Source: Pseudomonas sp. PD9R
Lineage (GTDB): Bacteria; Pseudomonadota; Gammaproteobacteria; Pseudomonadales; Pseudomonadaceae
DNA length: 64,000 bases
Reading direction: 5' to 3'
Assembly (NCBI RefSeq): GCF_019200975.1
Contig: NZ_JAHTMR010000001.1
Coordinates: forward strand, 823,400 to 887,399
Within the stretch, counting starts at the first letter, position 1. The number at the start of each line of letters is the position of its first letter. Shown piece by piece: positions 1 through 9,110 of the stretch. The translations under genes were made by a program, and so were the position numbers. The notes beneath the pieces were generated by a model. It ran no database searches. It worked only from the letters and a program-made list of their open reading frames with translations, and had not been told where the DNA came from.

Positions 1-2
1 GG

Positions 3-878
3 CTACGGTCGCCGTGGGTTGCGGCGGCCGATGGGGCACAGAGTACGGTGCGTGAGCAGATCGGCCTTGAGCTGGGCGGAAGCCATTGGCCGGAGCGAAT
101 GGTCGCTTTGGATGTGTTCTATGACTTCATCTTGCATGGGTACTCTCGCGCCAATTTCATTCACGATCCGGTGGATTGGGCTTTCGTCGTGCAGCTCGAT
201 CAGAGCGGCTTGTGGCGTGTCTGTTATGAGGAAAGTTCGTCGTTATCGGATGCGCAGATTCGTCAGCGGATGCCCGAACGGCTGACGCGACTGCTTCCCG
301 GCGCACCAACGCCTGACCAATATCGAGTCGAGCATTTCGCCCCGTATCAAGTGAGCCAGCGTTGTGTCACAGAGTTTCGTCGCGGGCGAGTTTTGCTGGC
401 AGGCGATGCCGCTCACGTGACCAACCCAATGGGCGGTCTCGCAATGTCTGGCGGCGTACTGGAAGCGGTGCATCTCGGCGGAGCACTGATCAACGTGATC
501 AAGGAAAACGGAGCGCTGAGCGTCCTTGATGAATACGCCGTCAGCCGCAGACAAACCTTCCAGGCCTTCACCTCCACAAGATCCACCGCTTATTTCACCT
601 GGATGAAAGAAAGCGGCTGGATTCAACGGACCCGCGACCTTGCAATGTTTAAACGGGTTGGCTCGGATCGTGACGTCATGCGTGAGTTTCTACTTCAGTT
701 CGACAAACTTAATGGCCGACGTTCCCGCTCACTGACGTCGCGCATCCGTCTGGTCACGGGCATGGCAAAACGGCTTGTGAATGTCGCTGCCAAATCAATG
801 TCAGATTGCGCCTCGGCTGCATTGCAGACCATCAAGTCTGCCCACAAGAGGCTTCATCGAGACACCTCGATCGAATGA
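3..878 (+). CDS. FAD-dependent monooxygenase, C-terminal part (5' end outside window)
   Basis: The frame is open from the first bases of the window, so the N-terminal Rossmann half lies outside it. The visible part begins with AADGAQSTVR, the DG motif of PheA/TfdB-type flavoprotein hydroxylases. Near bases 387-436 it has LLAGDAAH followed by NPMGG, the second FAD-binding motif of the same family. The enzyme probably uses NAD(P)H and O2 to hydroxylate an aromatic or similar substrate, which cannot be read from the sequence. The C-terminal 90 residues are basic and do not resemble the thioredoxin-like domain of phenol hydroxylase. The LysR gene at 891 follows on the same strand after 12 bases, so the two are probably co-transcribed. 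Confidence 0.85.
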   Translation, partial: LRSPWVAAADGAQSTVREQIGLELGGSHWPERMVALDVFYDFILHGYSRANFIHDPVDWAFVVQLDQSGLWRVCYEESSSLSDAQIRQRMPERLTRLLPGAPTPDQYRVEHFAPYQVSQRCVTEFRRGRVLLAGDAAHVTNPMGGLAMSGGVLEAVHLGGALINVIKENGALSVLDEYAVSRRQTFQAFTSTRSTAYFTWMKESGWIQRTRDLAMFKRVGSDRDVMREFLLQFDKLNGRRSRSLTSRIRLVTGMAKRLVNVAAKSMSDCASAALQTIKSAHKRLHRDTSIE

Positions 879-890
879 ACGGGATTGGCT

Positions 891-1820
891 ATGGATCGTT
901 TACTGAGTGTCGAAGCTTTCGTGAGGGTTGCCGAAACCTGCAATTTTGCGAAGGCCGCTTTGCAATTAGGGGTCACGCGCTCAGTGATTACCCATCGTAT
1001 TCAACAGCTGGAGCAGCTCATCAATGCGCCACTGTTCCACCGCAGTACCCGGCATGTCCGGCTGTCCGAGGTAGGCGAGACTTACTACAAGGAGTGCTCG
1101 GACATGGTCGCGAATTTCAACTCGCTGACCGATCACATGCGCGAACTGCGCTCCAAACCCACGGGTAAGCTGCGGATCCAGATGCTGCCCGGGTTTGCCA
1201 TCGGTCACTTCGGCAGAATCCTGGCCGAGTTCAACCAGCTCTACCCGGACATTGAAATAGATGTGGTGGTCAACGATCGCGTCGTGGATCTCATCGAAGA
1301 AGGTTTCGACGTGGCGTTTCAGATGTTTCCGCCCATGGCCGAGACCATGATCGAGCGCAAGTTGTTTCCAGTGCGCCGAATATTCTGCATGTCACCGGAA
1401 TACGCTTCCAGATTCGGTGTGCCGAAGCATCCAAACGAACTTCAGCAGCACAAAATTGCCTTGTACGCGGGTTATCCATCGCGTAATCGCTGGGTCTTCA
1501 CCCACGCTGGCGAGCAGATTGAGTTGAGCCTTCCGGGCCATGTGCGTTCTAACTCGGTGCATCTGTTGCGCGATTACGCCTCCACCGGTGTATGTATTGT
1601 CTGCCTGCCGACGCTGGTGGCCAGCGATGATCTGCTGGCAGGGCGATTAATCCCGGTGCTTCCGCAGTACGGCGTTTCCTCCTTCAACTTATCGGCGGTG
1701 TTCCCGGCGACGCAGCGACGAGCACTGAAAGTCCGCACGTTGATTGAGTTCCTGGTTGAAAAATTCAGCGACGAGCCCGATTGGGACAGGCCGTTGCTGG
1801 AACGTGGCTGGGTAGTGTGA
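891..1820 (+). CDS. LysR-family transcriptional regulator
   Basis: This 309-residue protein has an N-terminal winged HTH (LLSVEAFVRVAETCNFAKAA, then RSVITHRIQQLE) and a C-terminal substrate-binding-like effector domain, the full layout of LysR regulators. I start it at ATG 891, preceded by GGGAT, rather than TTG 885, because family members usually begin MDRL. It lies 12 bases after the monooxygenase on the same strand, unlike the usual divergent arrangement, so it may regulate that operon and itself. No effector can be predicted. Confidence 0.9.
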   Translation: MDRLLSVEAFVRVAETCNFAKAALQLGVTRSVITHRIQQLEQLINAPLFHRSTRHVRLSEVGETYYKECSDMVANFNSLTDHMRELRSKPTGKLRIQMLPGFAIGHFGRILAEFNQLYPDIEIDVVVNDRVVDLIEEGFDVAFQMFPPMAETMIERKLFPVRRIFCMSPEYASRFGVPKHPNELQQHKIALYAGYPSRNRWVFTHAGEQIELSLPGHVRSNSVHLLRDYASTGVCIVCLPTLVASDDLLAGRLIPVLPQYGVSSFNLSAVFPATQRRALKVRTLIEFLVEKFSDEPDWDRPLLERGWVV

Positions 1821-1845
1821 TTCGCGTGTGTTTGAGCGCGCCGCG

Positions 1846-1984
1846 AAGATCAAAAGATCGCAGGCTGCGCCAGCTCCTACATTGACCGGATCCAACTTCC
1901 CGGTAGGAGCTGCCGCAGGCTGCGATCTTTTGATCTTGATCCGTTGGCGTATTCGAAGCGGTTAAAAGATCGCCAGCTCCTACA
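1846..1984. repeat. REP-type inverted repeat pair plus a partial third copy
   Basis: Bases 1846-1880 and 1903-1937 form a near-perfect inverted repeat of the core GATCAAAAGATCGCAGGC...AGCTCCTAC. A shortened copy lies at 1962-1984. It sits between two genes on the + strand and resembles the dispersed REPINs of fluorescens-group pseudomonads. Confidence 0.85.
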
Positions 1985-2194
1985 GGTATCGGGCCATGTG
2001 TATCGCTGTGTATCCGAACCCGTGATACGCAGACTGGCTTACAAATGCCCCTCGATACGGATACATCCGGGATACACGGTTGCAGTCAAATAGCCCTGCC
2101 TTAGCGAGAAAGCAAACGCACTCGCACCACGGCTTATCGCCCTTGTGGCATGACCCTAGCGGCCTGGCCGCACACTGTATCCGGAGTAATAACC

Positions 2195-2656
2195 ATGTCC
2201 CGTATGTCGAACAAATCCCGCATTGGCCTGATCGTTGTTGCACTGGCCGGCAGCATGAACCTCGCTTCGTCCGCGTTCGCCGCTGAAGCACTGCCTCAGG
2301 GCTACCAACTCGCTTCCGCTGAAAAAACCGGCGAAGGCAAATGTGGCGAAGGCAAGTGTGGTGCCAGCGAAGCCAGCGCCAAAGCGACCAAGGCCGGTGA
2401 AGGCAAATGCGGTGAAGGCAAGTGCGGCGATGCCTCGTTCGCACGTACCGACACCGATCACGACGGCCGTGTTTCGCTGAAAGAACTGCTGACCGTTGCT
2501 CCACAGGGCGGCGAAGAATTCAAGGCGATGGACACCAACAACGACGGTTTCCTTTCCGAAGGCGAGGTCTACAAGTTCCGCACCAACCAGTACACCTCCA
2601 ACGGCAAAAAAGTACCGACCGAGCTGTTCACCAAAATGAGCAAAGCCCAAGGTTGA
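2195..2656 (+). CDS. Exported protein with four EGKCG motifs and two EF-hands (HvfA-like precursor?)
   Basis: This is a 153-residue protein with a Sec signal peptide (residues 1 to about 29, ending SSAFA). Four EGKCG motifs follow as two tandem pairs (47-56 and 69-78), split by an Ala/Lys/Ser linker. They hold the only cysteines of the protein. Two canonical EF-hands follow: DTDHDGRVSLKE (86-97) and DTNNDGFLSEGE (113-124). Repeated EGKCG is the hallmark of HvfA/bufferin-type precursors, whose cysteines are modified by a DUF692 (HvfB/BufB) enzyme to bind copper. No DUF692 or DUF2063 gene is nearby. I start at ATG 2195, after CCGGAG, because it gives a clean signal peptide. A strong terminator follows. 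The coding call is sure; the RiPP link is inferred from the motif. Confidence 0.85.
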   Translation: MSRMSNKSRIGLIVVALAGSMNLASSAFAAEALPQGYQLASAEKTGEGKCGEGKCGASEASAKATKAGEGKCGEGKCGDASFARTDTDHDGRVSLKELLTVAPQGGEEFKAMDTNNDGFLSEGEVYKFRTNQYTSNGKKVPTELFTKMSKAQG

Positions 2657-2677
2657 TCGTTCTGCGCTGTACCCACT

Positions 2678-2706
2678 TCCCCGGGGTCGCACCCGGGGAT
2701 TTTTTT
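2678..2706 (+). terminator. Rho-independent terminator of the EGKCG/EF-hand gene
   Basis: The 8-bp stem TCCCCGGG/CCCGGGGA encloses a six-base loop and is followed by a run of T. It begins 21 bases after the stop codon, so the gene is probably transcribed alone. Confidence 0.9.
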
Positions 2707-2714
2707 ATGAAGAC

Positions 2715-2786
2715 CAAAAGATCGCAGCCTTCGGCAGCTCCTGCATATTGCGATGTAGGAGCTGCCGAAGGCTGCGATCTTTTGAT
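2715..2786. repeat. REP-type inverted repeat
   Basis: Facing copies of CAAAAGATCGCAGCCTTCGG / CCGAAGGCTGCGATCTTTTG lie between two converging genes. The arms extend to about 33 bp with a central spacer of a few bases. Confidence 0.85.
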
Positions 2787-2806
2787 TTTTACCGCGAAAA
2801 AACCGA

Positions 2807-3835
2807 TCAGTCGAAGGCGTTACGGTAAGCGAAAATCCCGGGGATGCCACCGGTCATCACAAACAACAGATTGCTTCCCGACGGGTATTTGCCTGCGCGA
2901 ACGGCAGCCAGCAATCCGGCGAATGCCTTGCCCCCATAGACGGGATCGGTGAGCAGTCCTTCACGGGAAGCCAGCAGCCGCACCGCCTCCAGCATGGCAT
3001 CGGTCGGCGCGCCGTAAGCCTCGCCGCGCTGACTGCCATCCACCTGGACCGCGCTTTCGGCCAGCGAAGAAGAGGGGGCGAGCAGCTGCAACGTCTGCCG
3101 GGTTTTTTCCAGCGTCGTGGCCGTTGCCTGTTCTTCGGTAGCCAGTACCGAGTAGCCGACGATTTTCGTCGATGACCGGGCCAGGGTCACGCCCGCAAGC
3201 AGTCCGGAATGGGTCCCGGCACTGCCATTGGGAACGATGATCCGGTCAAAATGCACCTTGAGATCATCTGCCTGGCGCAAAACCTCGGCCGCGCAAGCGG
3301 CGTAGCCCAGACTGCCCCGAGGGCTTGAACCGCCCAATGGCATGACAAAGGGGGTTTTGCCCTGATGCTTGAGCCTCTCGACCAATTCGGCGGCGTAGCT
3401 ATCAGGCGTGACCCCGCGCTGGAGGCGATGGATCGTCGCGCCAAAAAGTGCATCCAGCAAGACGTTGCCGTTATGGCAGAAATCATCATCGGTACGCACG
3501 GCCGACGGGGTCAGTATCAGTTCGCAAGCCAGGCCGTGGCGTGCCGCGACGGCGGCGGTCAGTCGAGCGTGATTGGATTGAAAGCCGCCCCAAGTCACCA
3601 GCGTGTCGGCACCTTCGGCGAGTGCCTCGCCCAGCAGAAGCTCCAGCTTGCGCAGCTTGTTTCCACCGCCGCCGAGACCAGTCAGGTCATCGCGCTTGAC
3701 GTAGAGGTTGCAGCCATTCATTTCGGGCAGTTGACTCAAACGCGACAGTTTCTGAATCGGTGTAGGGCCTTCCAGCAGCGCCGCCCGGGGGTAGGCCGCG
3801 AGCGCGGTATCGAGGAGGCTCAGGTCATGTGGCAT
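2807..3835 (-). CDS. D-cysteine desulfhydrase / ACC deaminase-family PLP enzyme
   Basis: A 342-residue fold-type II PLP enzyme. It has the PLP-lysine motif GGGGNKLRKLE (about residues 55-65), the conserved WGGFQSNHARLTAAVAARHG that follows it, and a glycine-rich phosphate loop (NGSAGTHSGLLAG, about residue 200). Length and motifs fit DcyD, which degrades D-cysteine to pyruvate, H2S and ammonia. ACC deaminase is a close paralogue, and the sequence alone does not settle the specificity. The gene is divergent from the MFS gene at 4087 with 251 bases between them, which must hold both promoters. I see no recognisable operator there. Confidence 0.85.
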   Translation of the reverse strand: MPHDLSLLDTALAAYPRAALLEGPTPIQKLSRLSQLPEMNGCNLYVKRDDLTGLGGGGNKLRKLELLLGEALAEGADTLVTWGGFQSNHARLTAAVAARHGLACELILTPSAVRTDDDFCHNGNVLLDALFGATIHRLQRGVTPDSYAAELVERLKHQGKTPFVMPLGGSSPRGSLGYAACAAEVLRQADDLKVHFDRIIVPNGSAGTHSGLLAGVTLARSSTKIVGYSVLATEEQATATTLEKTRQTLQLLAPSSSLAESAVQVDGSQRGEAYGAPTDAMLEAVRLLASREGLLTDPVYGGKAFAGLLAAVRAGKYPSGSNLLFVMTGGIPGIFAYRNAFD

Positions 3836-4086
3836 GCAGGTTCGCTCGTGAGGTTGAAGAAGGGAGTTGGTCTGTCACTGTAGAAAGGCTCGGTATGAAG
3901 ATATAGGCATCACCAGGCATTTCAGTTGATACACCATGTAATTAGCGCTACAGCCCAAGCCTGCACTGGCTATCACTCATGCAGATAGATCAGATCATTT
4001 TAATTCGCTTTTTAAGATGCTAACGCGCGCGTAGTGTCCGCCTGACTGAGTCCTTTCAATCCAGTACGACACCGGAGCAGCCCTTC

Positions 4087-5319
4087 GTGAATTACGCCGA
4101 CCGCAATCATTTATATTGGCGCCGCAACTTGGCCGTTTGTGTTTTTGGTTCATTCACCACGCTAGTCAGCCTGAGCATGTTGTTGCCGTTCCTTCCGCTC
4201 TATGTCCAGCAACTGGGCGTGACTTCGCAGGCCGCAGTGGTGCAATGGTCGGCGGTGGCATTCGGCGCGACGTTTTTCGGGACAGCGATTACGGCGCCTC
4301 TCTGGGGGCGACTGGCCGATCGGTTTGGCCGCAAGCCGATGCTGGTCCGAGCCGCCATCGGCATGGCCATTGTGATGTCGATGATCGGCCTGGCGCGAGA
4401 CGTGACCGATCTGGTGGTCCTGCGACTGATCGCCGGCCTGATCGGTGGCTACGCCTCGGCTTCCATCGTCATGATCGGTTCCCAGGTGCCGAAGGAGAAA
4501 GCCGGATGGGCCTTGGGTGTGCTGTCTACGGGCGCATTGTCCGGCAACCTGATCGGGCCGCTGGTGGGCGGATTCCTGCCTGAGCTGGTCGGTATCCGCG
4601 GCACTTTTTTCGTCGGTGGCGCGATGATCGCGGTGGCAGCGATCACCACCATCGTGCTCATTCGTGAGGATTTCGACCGTGCGGTGGACGGGGCACGGCG
4701 GCACAAAAACACACCGGCCCACGGCGACTCTTCCCGCTGGCCGATCATTGCCGCGCTGCTGTTGACCGCGATGATGGTGCTGCTGGCGAACATGTCCATC
4801 GAGCCGATCATTACCGTTTATATCGGACACCTTGGCGTTGCACTGGATGGGCAGGCGCGGATCGCCGGTGTGGTGATGGCCTGTTCGGCACTGGGCAGCA
4901 TATTGACCGCTGCCAAACTCGGGGCACTTGCCGACCGAATCGGCAGTTGGAACGTCATCATCGGCTGCCTGGTGTTAACGGGCCTGGTCATGGTGCCGCA
5001 GGCGTTTGTCACGCACTGGTGGCAACTGGCAGTTTTACGCGGCGTGATGGGCATGACCATCGCCGGATTGTTGCCGGCGATTGCCAAGCTGATCCGGCAT
5101 TCGGTGGAGGAGCACAACACCGGCAAAATCCTGGGCTACCTGCAATCGGCGCAGTTTTCCGGGCAGGTCATCGGGCCATTGATCGGTGGTCAGATCGGCG
5201 CGCATTTTGGCTTACAGCATGTATTTCTGGTGACGGGTGCGCTATTGGTGCTGTGTGCCGGGATTAACGGCTGGGCCAGAAATCGCTATTTTGTTGGTTC
5301 ATCAAAAGCGATCAATTGA
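4087..5319 (+). CDS. MFS drug-efflux transporter (MdtG-like)
   Basis: A 410-residue inner-membrane protein with about 12 hydrophobic segments. The MFS motif A, GRLADRFGRKP, lies at residues 74-84, and a glycine/proline-rich TM5 motif (GALSGNLIGPLVGG) marks it as a drug:H+ antiporter. The second half repeats the pattern (GALADRIG, then GQVIGPLIGGQIG). Start is GTG 4087, with GGAGC upstream. It stands alone, divergent from the PLP enzyme gene. The exported compound cannot be inferred. Confidence 0.87.
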   Translation: MNYADRNHLYWRRNLAVCVFGSFTTLVSLSMLLPFLPLYVQQLGVTSQAAVVQWSAVAFGATFFGTAITAPLWGRLADRFGRKPMLVRAAIGMAIVMSMIGLARDVTDLVVLRLIAGLIGGYASASIVMIGSQVPKEKAGWALGVLSTGALSGNLIGPLVGGFLPELVGIRGTFFVGGAMIAVAAITTIVLIREDFDRAVDGARRHKNTPAHGDSSRWPIIAALLLTAMMVLLANMSIEPIITVYIGHLGVALDGQARIAGVVMACSALGSILTAAKLGALADRIGSWNVIIGCLVLTGLVMVPQAFVTHWWQLAVLRGVMGMTIAGLLPAIAKLIRHSVEEHNTGKILGYLQSAQFSGQVIGPLIGGQIGAHFGLQHVFLVTGALLVLCAGINGWARNRYFVGSSKAIN

Positions 5320-5458
5320 ATCACTATTGATCATTTTACATGATGATGTGCCGGGCATAGGTTGAGGGTGCAAATACACCACCGCCGGTGGCAGATCGAA
5401 TCTTCGAATCTGAGGCTGTGGAACAACAATAACGCACCCACTGCTCCACGGAGTCATC

Positions 5459-5773
5459 GTGAACCATGCATCCGAATCAGCCAGAATTCGCAATCACCCG
5501 CGTTACAAGGATTTGGTCTCACGGCAGCGAAAATTCGTTGCCTGCCTGACCGCCGCAACCCTTGTCCCGTACTTCTCGTTCATCCTCGTCGCCGCATTCG
5601 CACCCCATCTTTTAGCGACGAACTTTTCCGCGACCAGCATCATCAATATCGGTTGGCCACTGGGCGCGGTGTTTATCGTCGGCGCCTGGTTGTTTACCGG
5701 GCTCTACATCCTGCGTGCCAACGGCGAGTTCGATGAACTCACCGCGCAAATCCGCGCAGGAGCCATCGTATGA
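5459..5773 (+). CDS. yjcH: DUF485 membrane protein, ActP partner
   Basis: A 104-residue protein with two membrane segments (about residues 28-50 and 60-85), the size and layout of the DUF485/YjcH family. Start is GTG 5459, preceded by CCACGGAG. Its last four bases overlap the actP start (ATGA), so translation is coupled. In E. coli the equivalent gene also precedes actP, and the protein is thought to assist the permease; its exact role is not established. Confidence 0.9.
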   Translation: MNHASESARIRNHPRYKDLVSRQRKFVACLTAATLVPYFSFILVAAFAPHLLATNFSATSIINIGWPLGAVFIVGAWLFTGLYILRANGEFDELTAQIRAGAIV

Positions 5774-7443
5774 AACGCCTTTTGCGAAACCTCATCCTGC
5801 CTGTGCTGCTCTGTGTATTCGCTGCTCGCGCCATGGCCGCCGACGTGTTGCAGAACGTCGAAAAACAACCGATCAACATCACCGCCATCGGCATGTTTCT
5901 GGTTTTCGTCGTGACGACCCTGGGGATCACCTACTGGGCCGCTTCCAAAACCAAATCCATGGACGATTTCTATAACGCTGGCGGCGGTATCACCGGTTTT
6001 CAGAACGGTCTGGCACTGGCGGGGGACTACATGTCAGCGGCGGCGCTGTTGGGCGTCACCAGCATGATTTTCTTCAACGGCTTCGACGGGGTGCTGTACT
6101 CAATCAGCTTCTTTGTGGCGTGGCCGTTGTTGCTGTTCCTGTTTGCCGAGCGTATCCGCAATCTGGGGCGCATCACCATTTCCGATATCGCCTCTTTCCG
6201 CCTCGATCAAGACCGCATCCGCACGATGACAGCCTTCGGCTCGTTGACGGTGGTGTGCTTTTATCTGGTGGTGCAGATGGTGGGGGCAGGGCAGTTGATT
6301 CAGCTGCTGTTCGGCCTGCCTTATAACTATGCGGTGATTGCGGTCGGCTTGTTGATGGCGGTCTACGTCACCTTTGGCGGCATGGTCGCCACCACTTGGG
6401 TGCAGATCATCAAGGCCGGGCTGCTGTTGTTGGGCGGCACCTTGCTGGCGTTTCTGGCATTGAGCAAGTTCGGTTTTTCCTTCGATTTGCTGTTCGAGAA
6501 AGCCGTGGCCGCGCATCACGATGGCGAGCGGATTTTGCTGCCGAGCAAACTGGTGGCCGATCCGCTGTCGCTCATCTCGCTGTCGCTGGGGCTGGTGTTC
6601 GGCACCGCCGGATTGCCGCACATCCTGATGCGCTTTTTCACTGTTCCGGATGCGAAGCAGGCACGCAAATCGGTGTTCGTCGCCACCGGTTTCATCGGCT
6701 TTTTCTACCTGATCGTGGCGGTGTTGGGCCTGGCCGCCATCGTAATCGTCGGCCAAGACCCGGCTTTCTACGAATCCGGAATTCTCGGCGGAAAGCTGAT
6801 CGGCGGCGGCAACATGCCGGTGATGCACCTGGCCAAAGCCGTTGGTGGGGATCTGCTGCTCGGCTTCATTTCGGCCGTCGCCTTCGCGACGATTCTGGCG
6901 GTGGTGTCCGGGTTGACCATGGCCGGCACGTCAGCAATCTCCCATGACCTGTATGTGATGGTGGTGAGAAAGGGGCGCGCGGATGCCAAAGATGAACGCC
7001 GCGTATCGCGGATCGCTTCGGTGGGTATCGGTATCGTCGCGGTGGTGCTGGGGATCTTGTTCAAGGATCAGAACATCGCGTTTCTGGTGGCGCTGACGTT
7101 CGGCGTGGCCGCCTCGGTCAATTTCCCGATCCTGGTGCTGTCGATGTACTGGAAAGGCCTGACGACCCGCGGCGCTTTGATGGGCGGTGTTGCTGGTCTG
7201 ATCAGTGCGGTCGGCCTGGTGATTCTGTCGCCCGCCGTGTGGGTCAAGGTGCTGGGCAATGCCGATGCGATTTTCCCGTACGACTACCCGGCTATCCTCT
7301 CGATGAACGTGGCGTTCTTCTTCACCTGGCTGGGCTCCGTCACCGACCGCAGCAACTCGGCAAGGCTTGAGCGCGAGCGTTTCGACGATCAGGTGATCCG
7401 CGCCCGGACCGGACTCGGCGCTTCGCAGGCAGTCAGCCACTGA
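5770..7443 (+). CDS. actP: Cation/acetate symporter ActP (sodium:solute symporter family)
   Basis: A 557-residue inner-membrane transporter with an N-terminal signal-like segment (ending ARAMAAD) and about 13 membrane spans. Family landmarks include [27 protein letters not shown] near residue 60 and [24 protein letters not shown] near residue 280, the SSS signature region. ActP carries acetate, glycolate and other short carboxylates with a cation. It follows yjcH in the usual order. Unusually, a cytochrome b561 and a nitronate monooxygenase lie directly downstream on the same strand. Confidence 0.93.
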   Translation: MKRLLRNLILPVLLCVFAARAMAADVLQNVEKQPINITAIGMFLVFVVTTLGITYWAASKTKSMDDFYNAGGGITGFQNGLALAGDYMSAAALLGVTSMIFFNGFDGVLYSISFFVAWPLLLFLFAERIRNLGRITISDIASFRLDQDRIRTMTAFGSLTVVCFYLVVQMVGAGQLIQLLFGLPYNYAVIAVGLLMAVYVTFGGMVATTWVQIIKAGLLLLGGTLLAFLALSKFGFSFDLLFEKAVAAHHDGERILLPSKLVADPLSLISLSLGLVFGTAGLPHILMRFFTVPDAKQARKSVFVATGFIGFFYLIVAVLGLAAIVIVGQDPAFYESGILGGKLIGGGNMPVMHLAKAVGGDLLLGFISAVAFATILAVVSGLTMAGTSAISHDLYVMVVRKGRADAKDERRVSRIASVGIGIVAVVLGILFKDQNIAFLVALTFGVAASVNFPILVLSMYWKGLTTRGALMGGVAGLISAVGLVILSPAVWVKVLGNADAIFPYDYPAILSMNVAFFFTWLGSVTDRSNSARLERERFDDQVIRARTGLGASQAVSH

Positions 7444-7503
7444 GGCAGTGCGCTGCCCTCACTTCTCTTTCCTGATTTGCGCATTTCGCAAAAGGAGTCA
7501 GCC

Positions 7504-8058
7504 ATGCAACTACGAGACAATGGCCTGGGGTTTTCACCCATCACTGTCGCTCTGCACTGGATCGTGGCGTTCTTGCTGCTGGCGATTTTCGCCTCGCAGG
7601 TGATGATCGGCCACGCGTCCAGCGAAGCACAGCAAATGGATTTCGGCCAGGTGCAAAACCTGTTGGGCCTGATGCTGTTCCTGGTTTCCATCTACCGGTT
7701 TTGGGCGAGGATCACGTCCTACCATCCTCTGCCGGTGGGCACACCCAACCCCATCGAAGTGATCATCAGCCGTTCGGTGGCGGTATCACTGGCCCTGGCG
7801 ATGGTGTTGCTGCCCATCGCGGTGTGGGCTTCACGATCGGCTGCCGGTATTGAGGTCGGGCTACCCGGCGGGTTGTCGATTCCAACGTTGCTGCCCGTCA
7901 ACGACACCTTGAAGCATGTCGTCGATGTGCTGTTCAACATCGGTGCCTCGGCGTTCCTCGCCGGGCTCGCGCTGCATATTTTCGGCGCGGTCAAAAATCA
8001 CTTTCTCCTGAAGAACAACACGCTCAAGCGAATGCTTGGAAAACATGTGGAGCTGTGA
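7504..8058 (+). CDS. Cytochrome b561-family membrane protein
   Basis: A 184-residue protein with four membrane spans. The TM1 motif ALHWIV (His18) and TM4 LALHIFGAVKNHF (His158, His166) match the prokaryotic b561 (CybB/YodB) family, which moves electrons from quinol through two b hemes. At the usual TM2 heme-ligand position (HKSxG) this protein reads QNLLG, and the other TM4 ligand, normally 14 residues before His158, is a Phe. One heme site may therefore be missing. Start is ATG 7504 after AAAGGAG. The next gene starts 3 bases after the stop, so the two are co-transcribed. Confidence 0.85.
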   Translation: MQLRDNGLGFSPITVALHWIVAFLLLAIFASQVMIGHASSEAQQMDFGQVQNLLGLMLFLVSIYRFWARITSYHPLPVGTPNPIEVIISRSVAVSLALAMVLLPIAVWASRSAAGIEVGLPGGLSIPTLLPVNDTLKHVVDVLFNIGASAFLAGLALHIFGAVKNHFLLKNNTLKRMLGKHVEL

Positions 8059-8061
8059 GTC

Positions 8062-9027
8062 ATGAACGAAGCCAAATTCGATTGTCCCGGTAACACCATT
8101 ACTCGGCTTTGCGGCGTGAAGTACCCGATTTTTCTCGGCGGCATGGCGGCCATTTCCGGGCCACAATTGGTCGGCGCGGTGGCCAACGCCGGGGGGATGG
8201 GCGTGATCGGCGGCCTGCGTTTGCCGCCCTTGACCTTGCGCCGATGGATACACGAAACGCGGGCGCTCACCGACCAACCGTTTGGTGTGAACCTGGTGCC
8301 GCAGTTTGGCGGCCCGGATGTCTTCGAAGCGCAGTTCCAGGTGATCCTCAAGGAAAAGCCCAAACTGCTGTCGCTGTTCTACGCAGAGAAATATGCTGCC
8401 GACATGATTCCCCGGGCGAAGGACGCCGGGATGCTGGTCATGGTGCAAGCGGGATCGGTGGAGCTGGCTCACATCGCCATCGCCCAGGGCGCCGACATCA
8501 TCATCGCGCAAGGCAGTGAAAGTGGAGGGCACCTGAATCGCGGCACCATCGGCATCATGCCATTGCTGACGTCGATTTTGGCTGTCTGCGAAGGCCGACC
8601 GGTGCTTGCGGCTGGCGGCGTGGTCAACGGTGATGATGTGCGGGCGCTGATGTCGCTCGGTGCGTCGGGAGTGGTGGTGGGCACGGCATTCATTGCCACT
8701 GATGAATCGAATGCCCATCCGCTGTACAAGCAAAAGATTGTCGACGCGACGACGGACGATACCGAATACCGCACCGGCTACTCGTTCGGCTGGACCTATG
8801 GCACACCGCATCGGGTGATTCCCAATCGGGACAAGTGGAACCTGCTGCGTTTGATCGGCGGTGGTGCTCGAGCGATCGACAAACCGCGCATGGCGGAAAA
8901 GCTGTCGCTGTATGCGGGGCAGGGTGTGGGCAAGATCCACAGCGTGGTTCCGGCTGCACATCGGGTGGAGGAACTCGCACGCGGCTTCAGTGCGACCAGA
9001 AAATCACAGTCTGCGCTGCCCGCATAA
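8062..9027 (+). CDS. Nitronate monooxygenase-family flavoprotein (first copy)
   Basis: A 321-residue TIM-barrel FMN enzyme of the NPD/NMO family. Features are the N-terminal flavin loop (PIFLGGMAAISGPQLVGAVANAGG), the active-site AQGSESGGH, and the phosphate-binding AAGGVVNGDDV followed by LGASGVVVGTAF. The family oxidises alkyl nitronates such as propionate-3-nitronate with O2, but many members have other, unknown substrates. ATG 8062 follows the b561 stop by 3 bases. The pairing with ActP and b561 suggests a membrane or respiratory link I cannot explain. A paralogue lies at 10876, in a separate transcription unit. Confidence 0.85.
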   Translation: MNEAKFDCPGNTITRLCGVKYPIFLGGMAAISGPQLVGAVANAGGMGVIGGLRLPPLTLRRWIHETRALTDQPFGVNLVPQFGGPDVFEAQFQVILKEKPKLLSLFYAEKYAADMIPRAKDAGMLVMVQAGSVELAHIAIAQGADIIIAQGSESGGHLNRGTIGIMPLLTSILAVCEGRPVLAAGGVVNGDDVRALMSLGASGVVVGTAFIATDESNAHPLYKQKIVDATTDDTEYRTGYSFGWTYGTPHRVIPNRDKWNLLRLIGGGARAIDKPRMAEKLSLYAGQGVGKIHSVVPAAHRVEELARGFSATRKSQSALPA

Positions 9028-9032
9028 TCCCT

Positions 9033-9110
9033 GTAGCAGCTGCCGCAGGCTGCGATCTTTTGATCTTGATTGCTTAAAGTCAAAAGATCGCAGGCTTCGC
9101 CAGCTCCTAC
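9033..9110. repeat. REP-type inverted repeat
   Basis: GTAGCAGCTGCCGCAGGC... faces ...GCCAGCTCCTAC between the convergent nitronate monooxygenase and LysR genes. The right arm runs into the last codon of the LysR gene. Confidence 0.85.
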
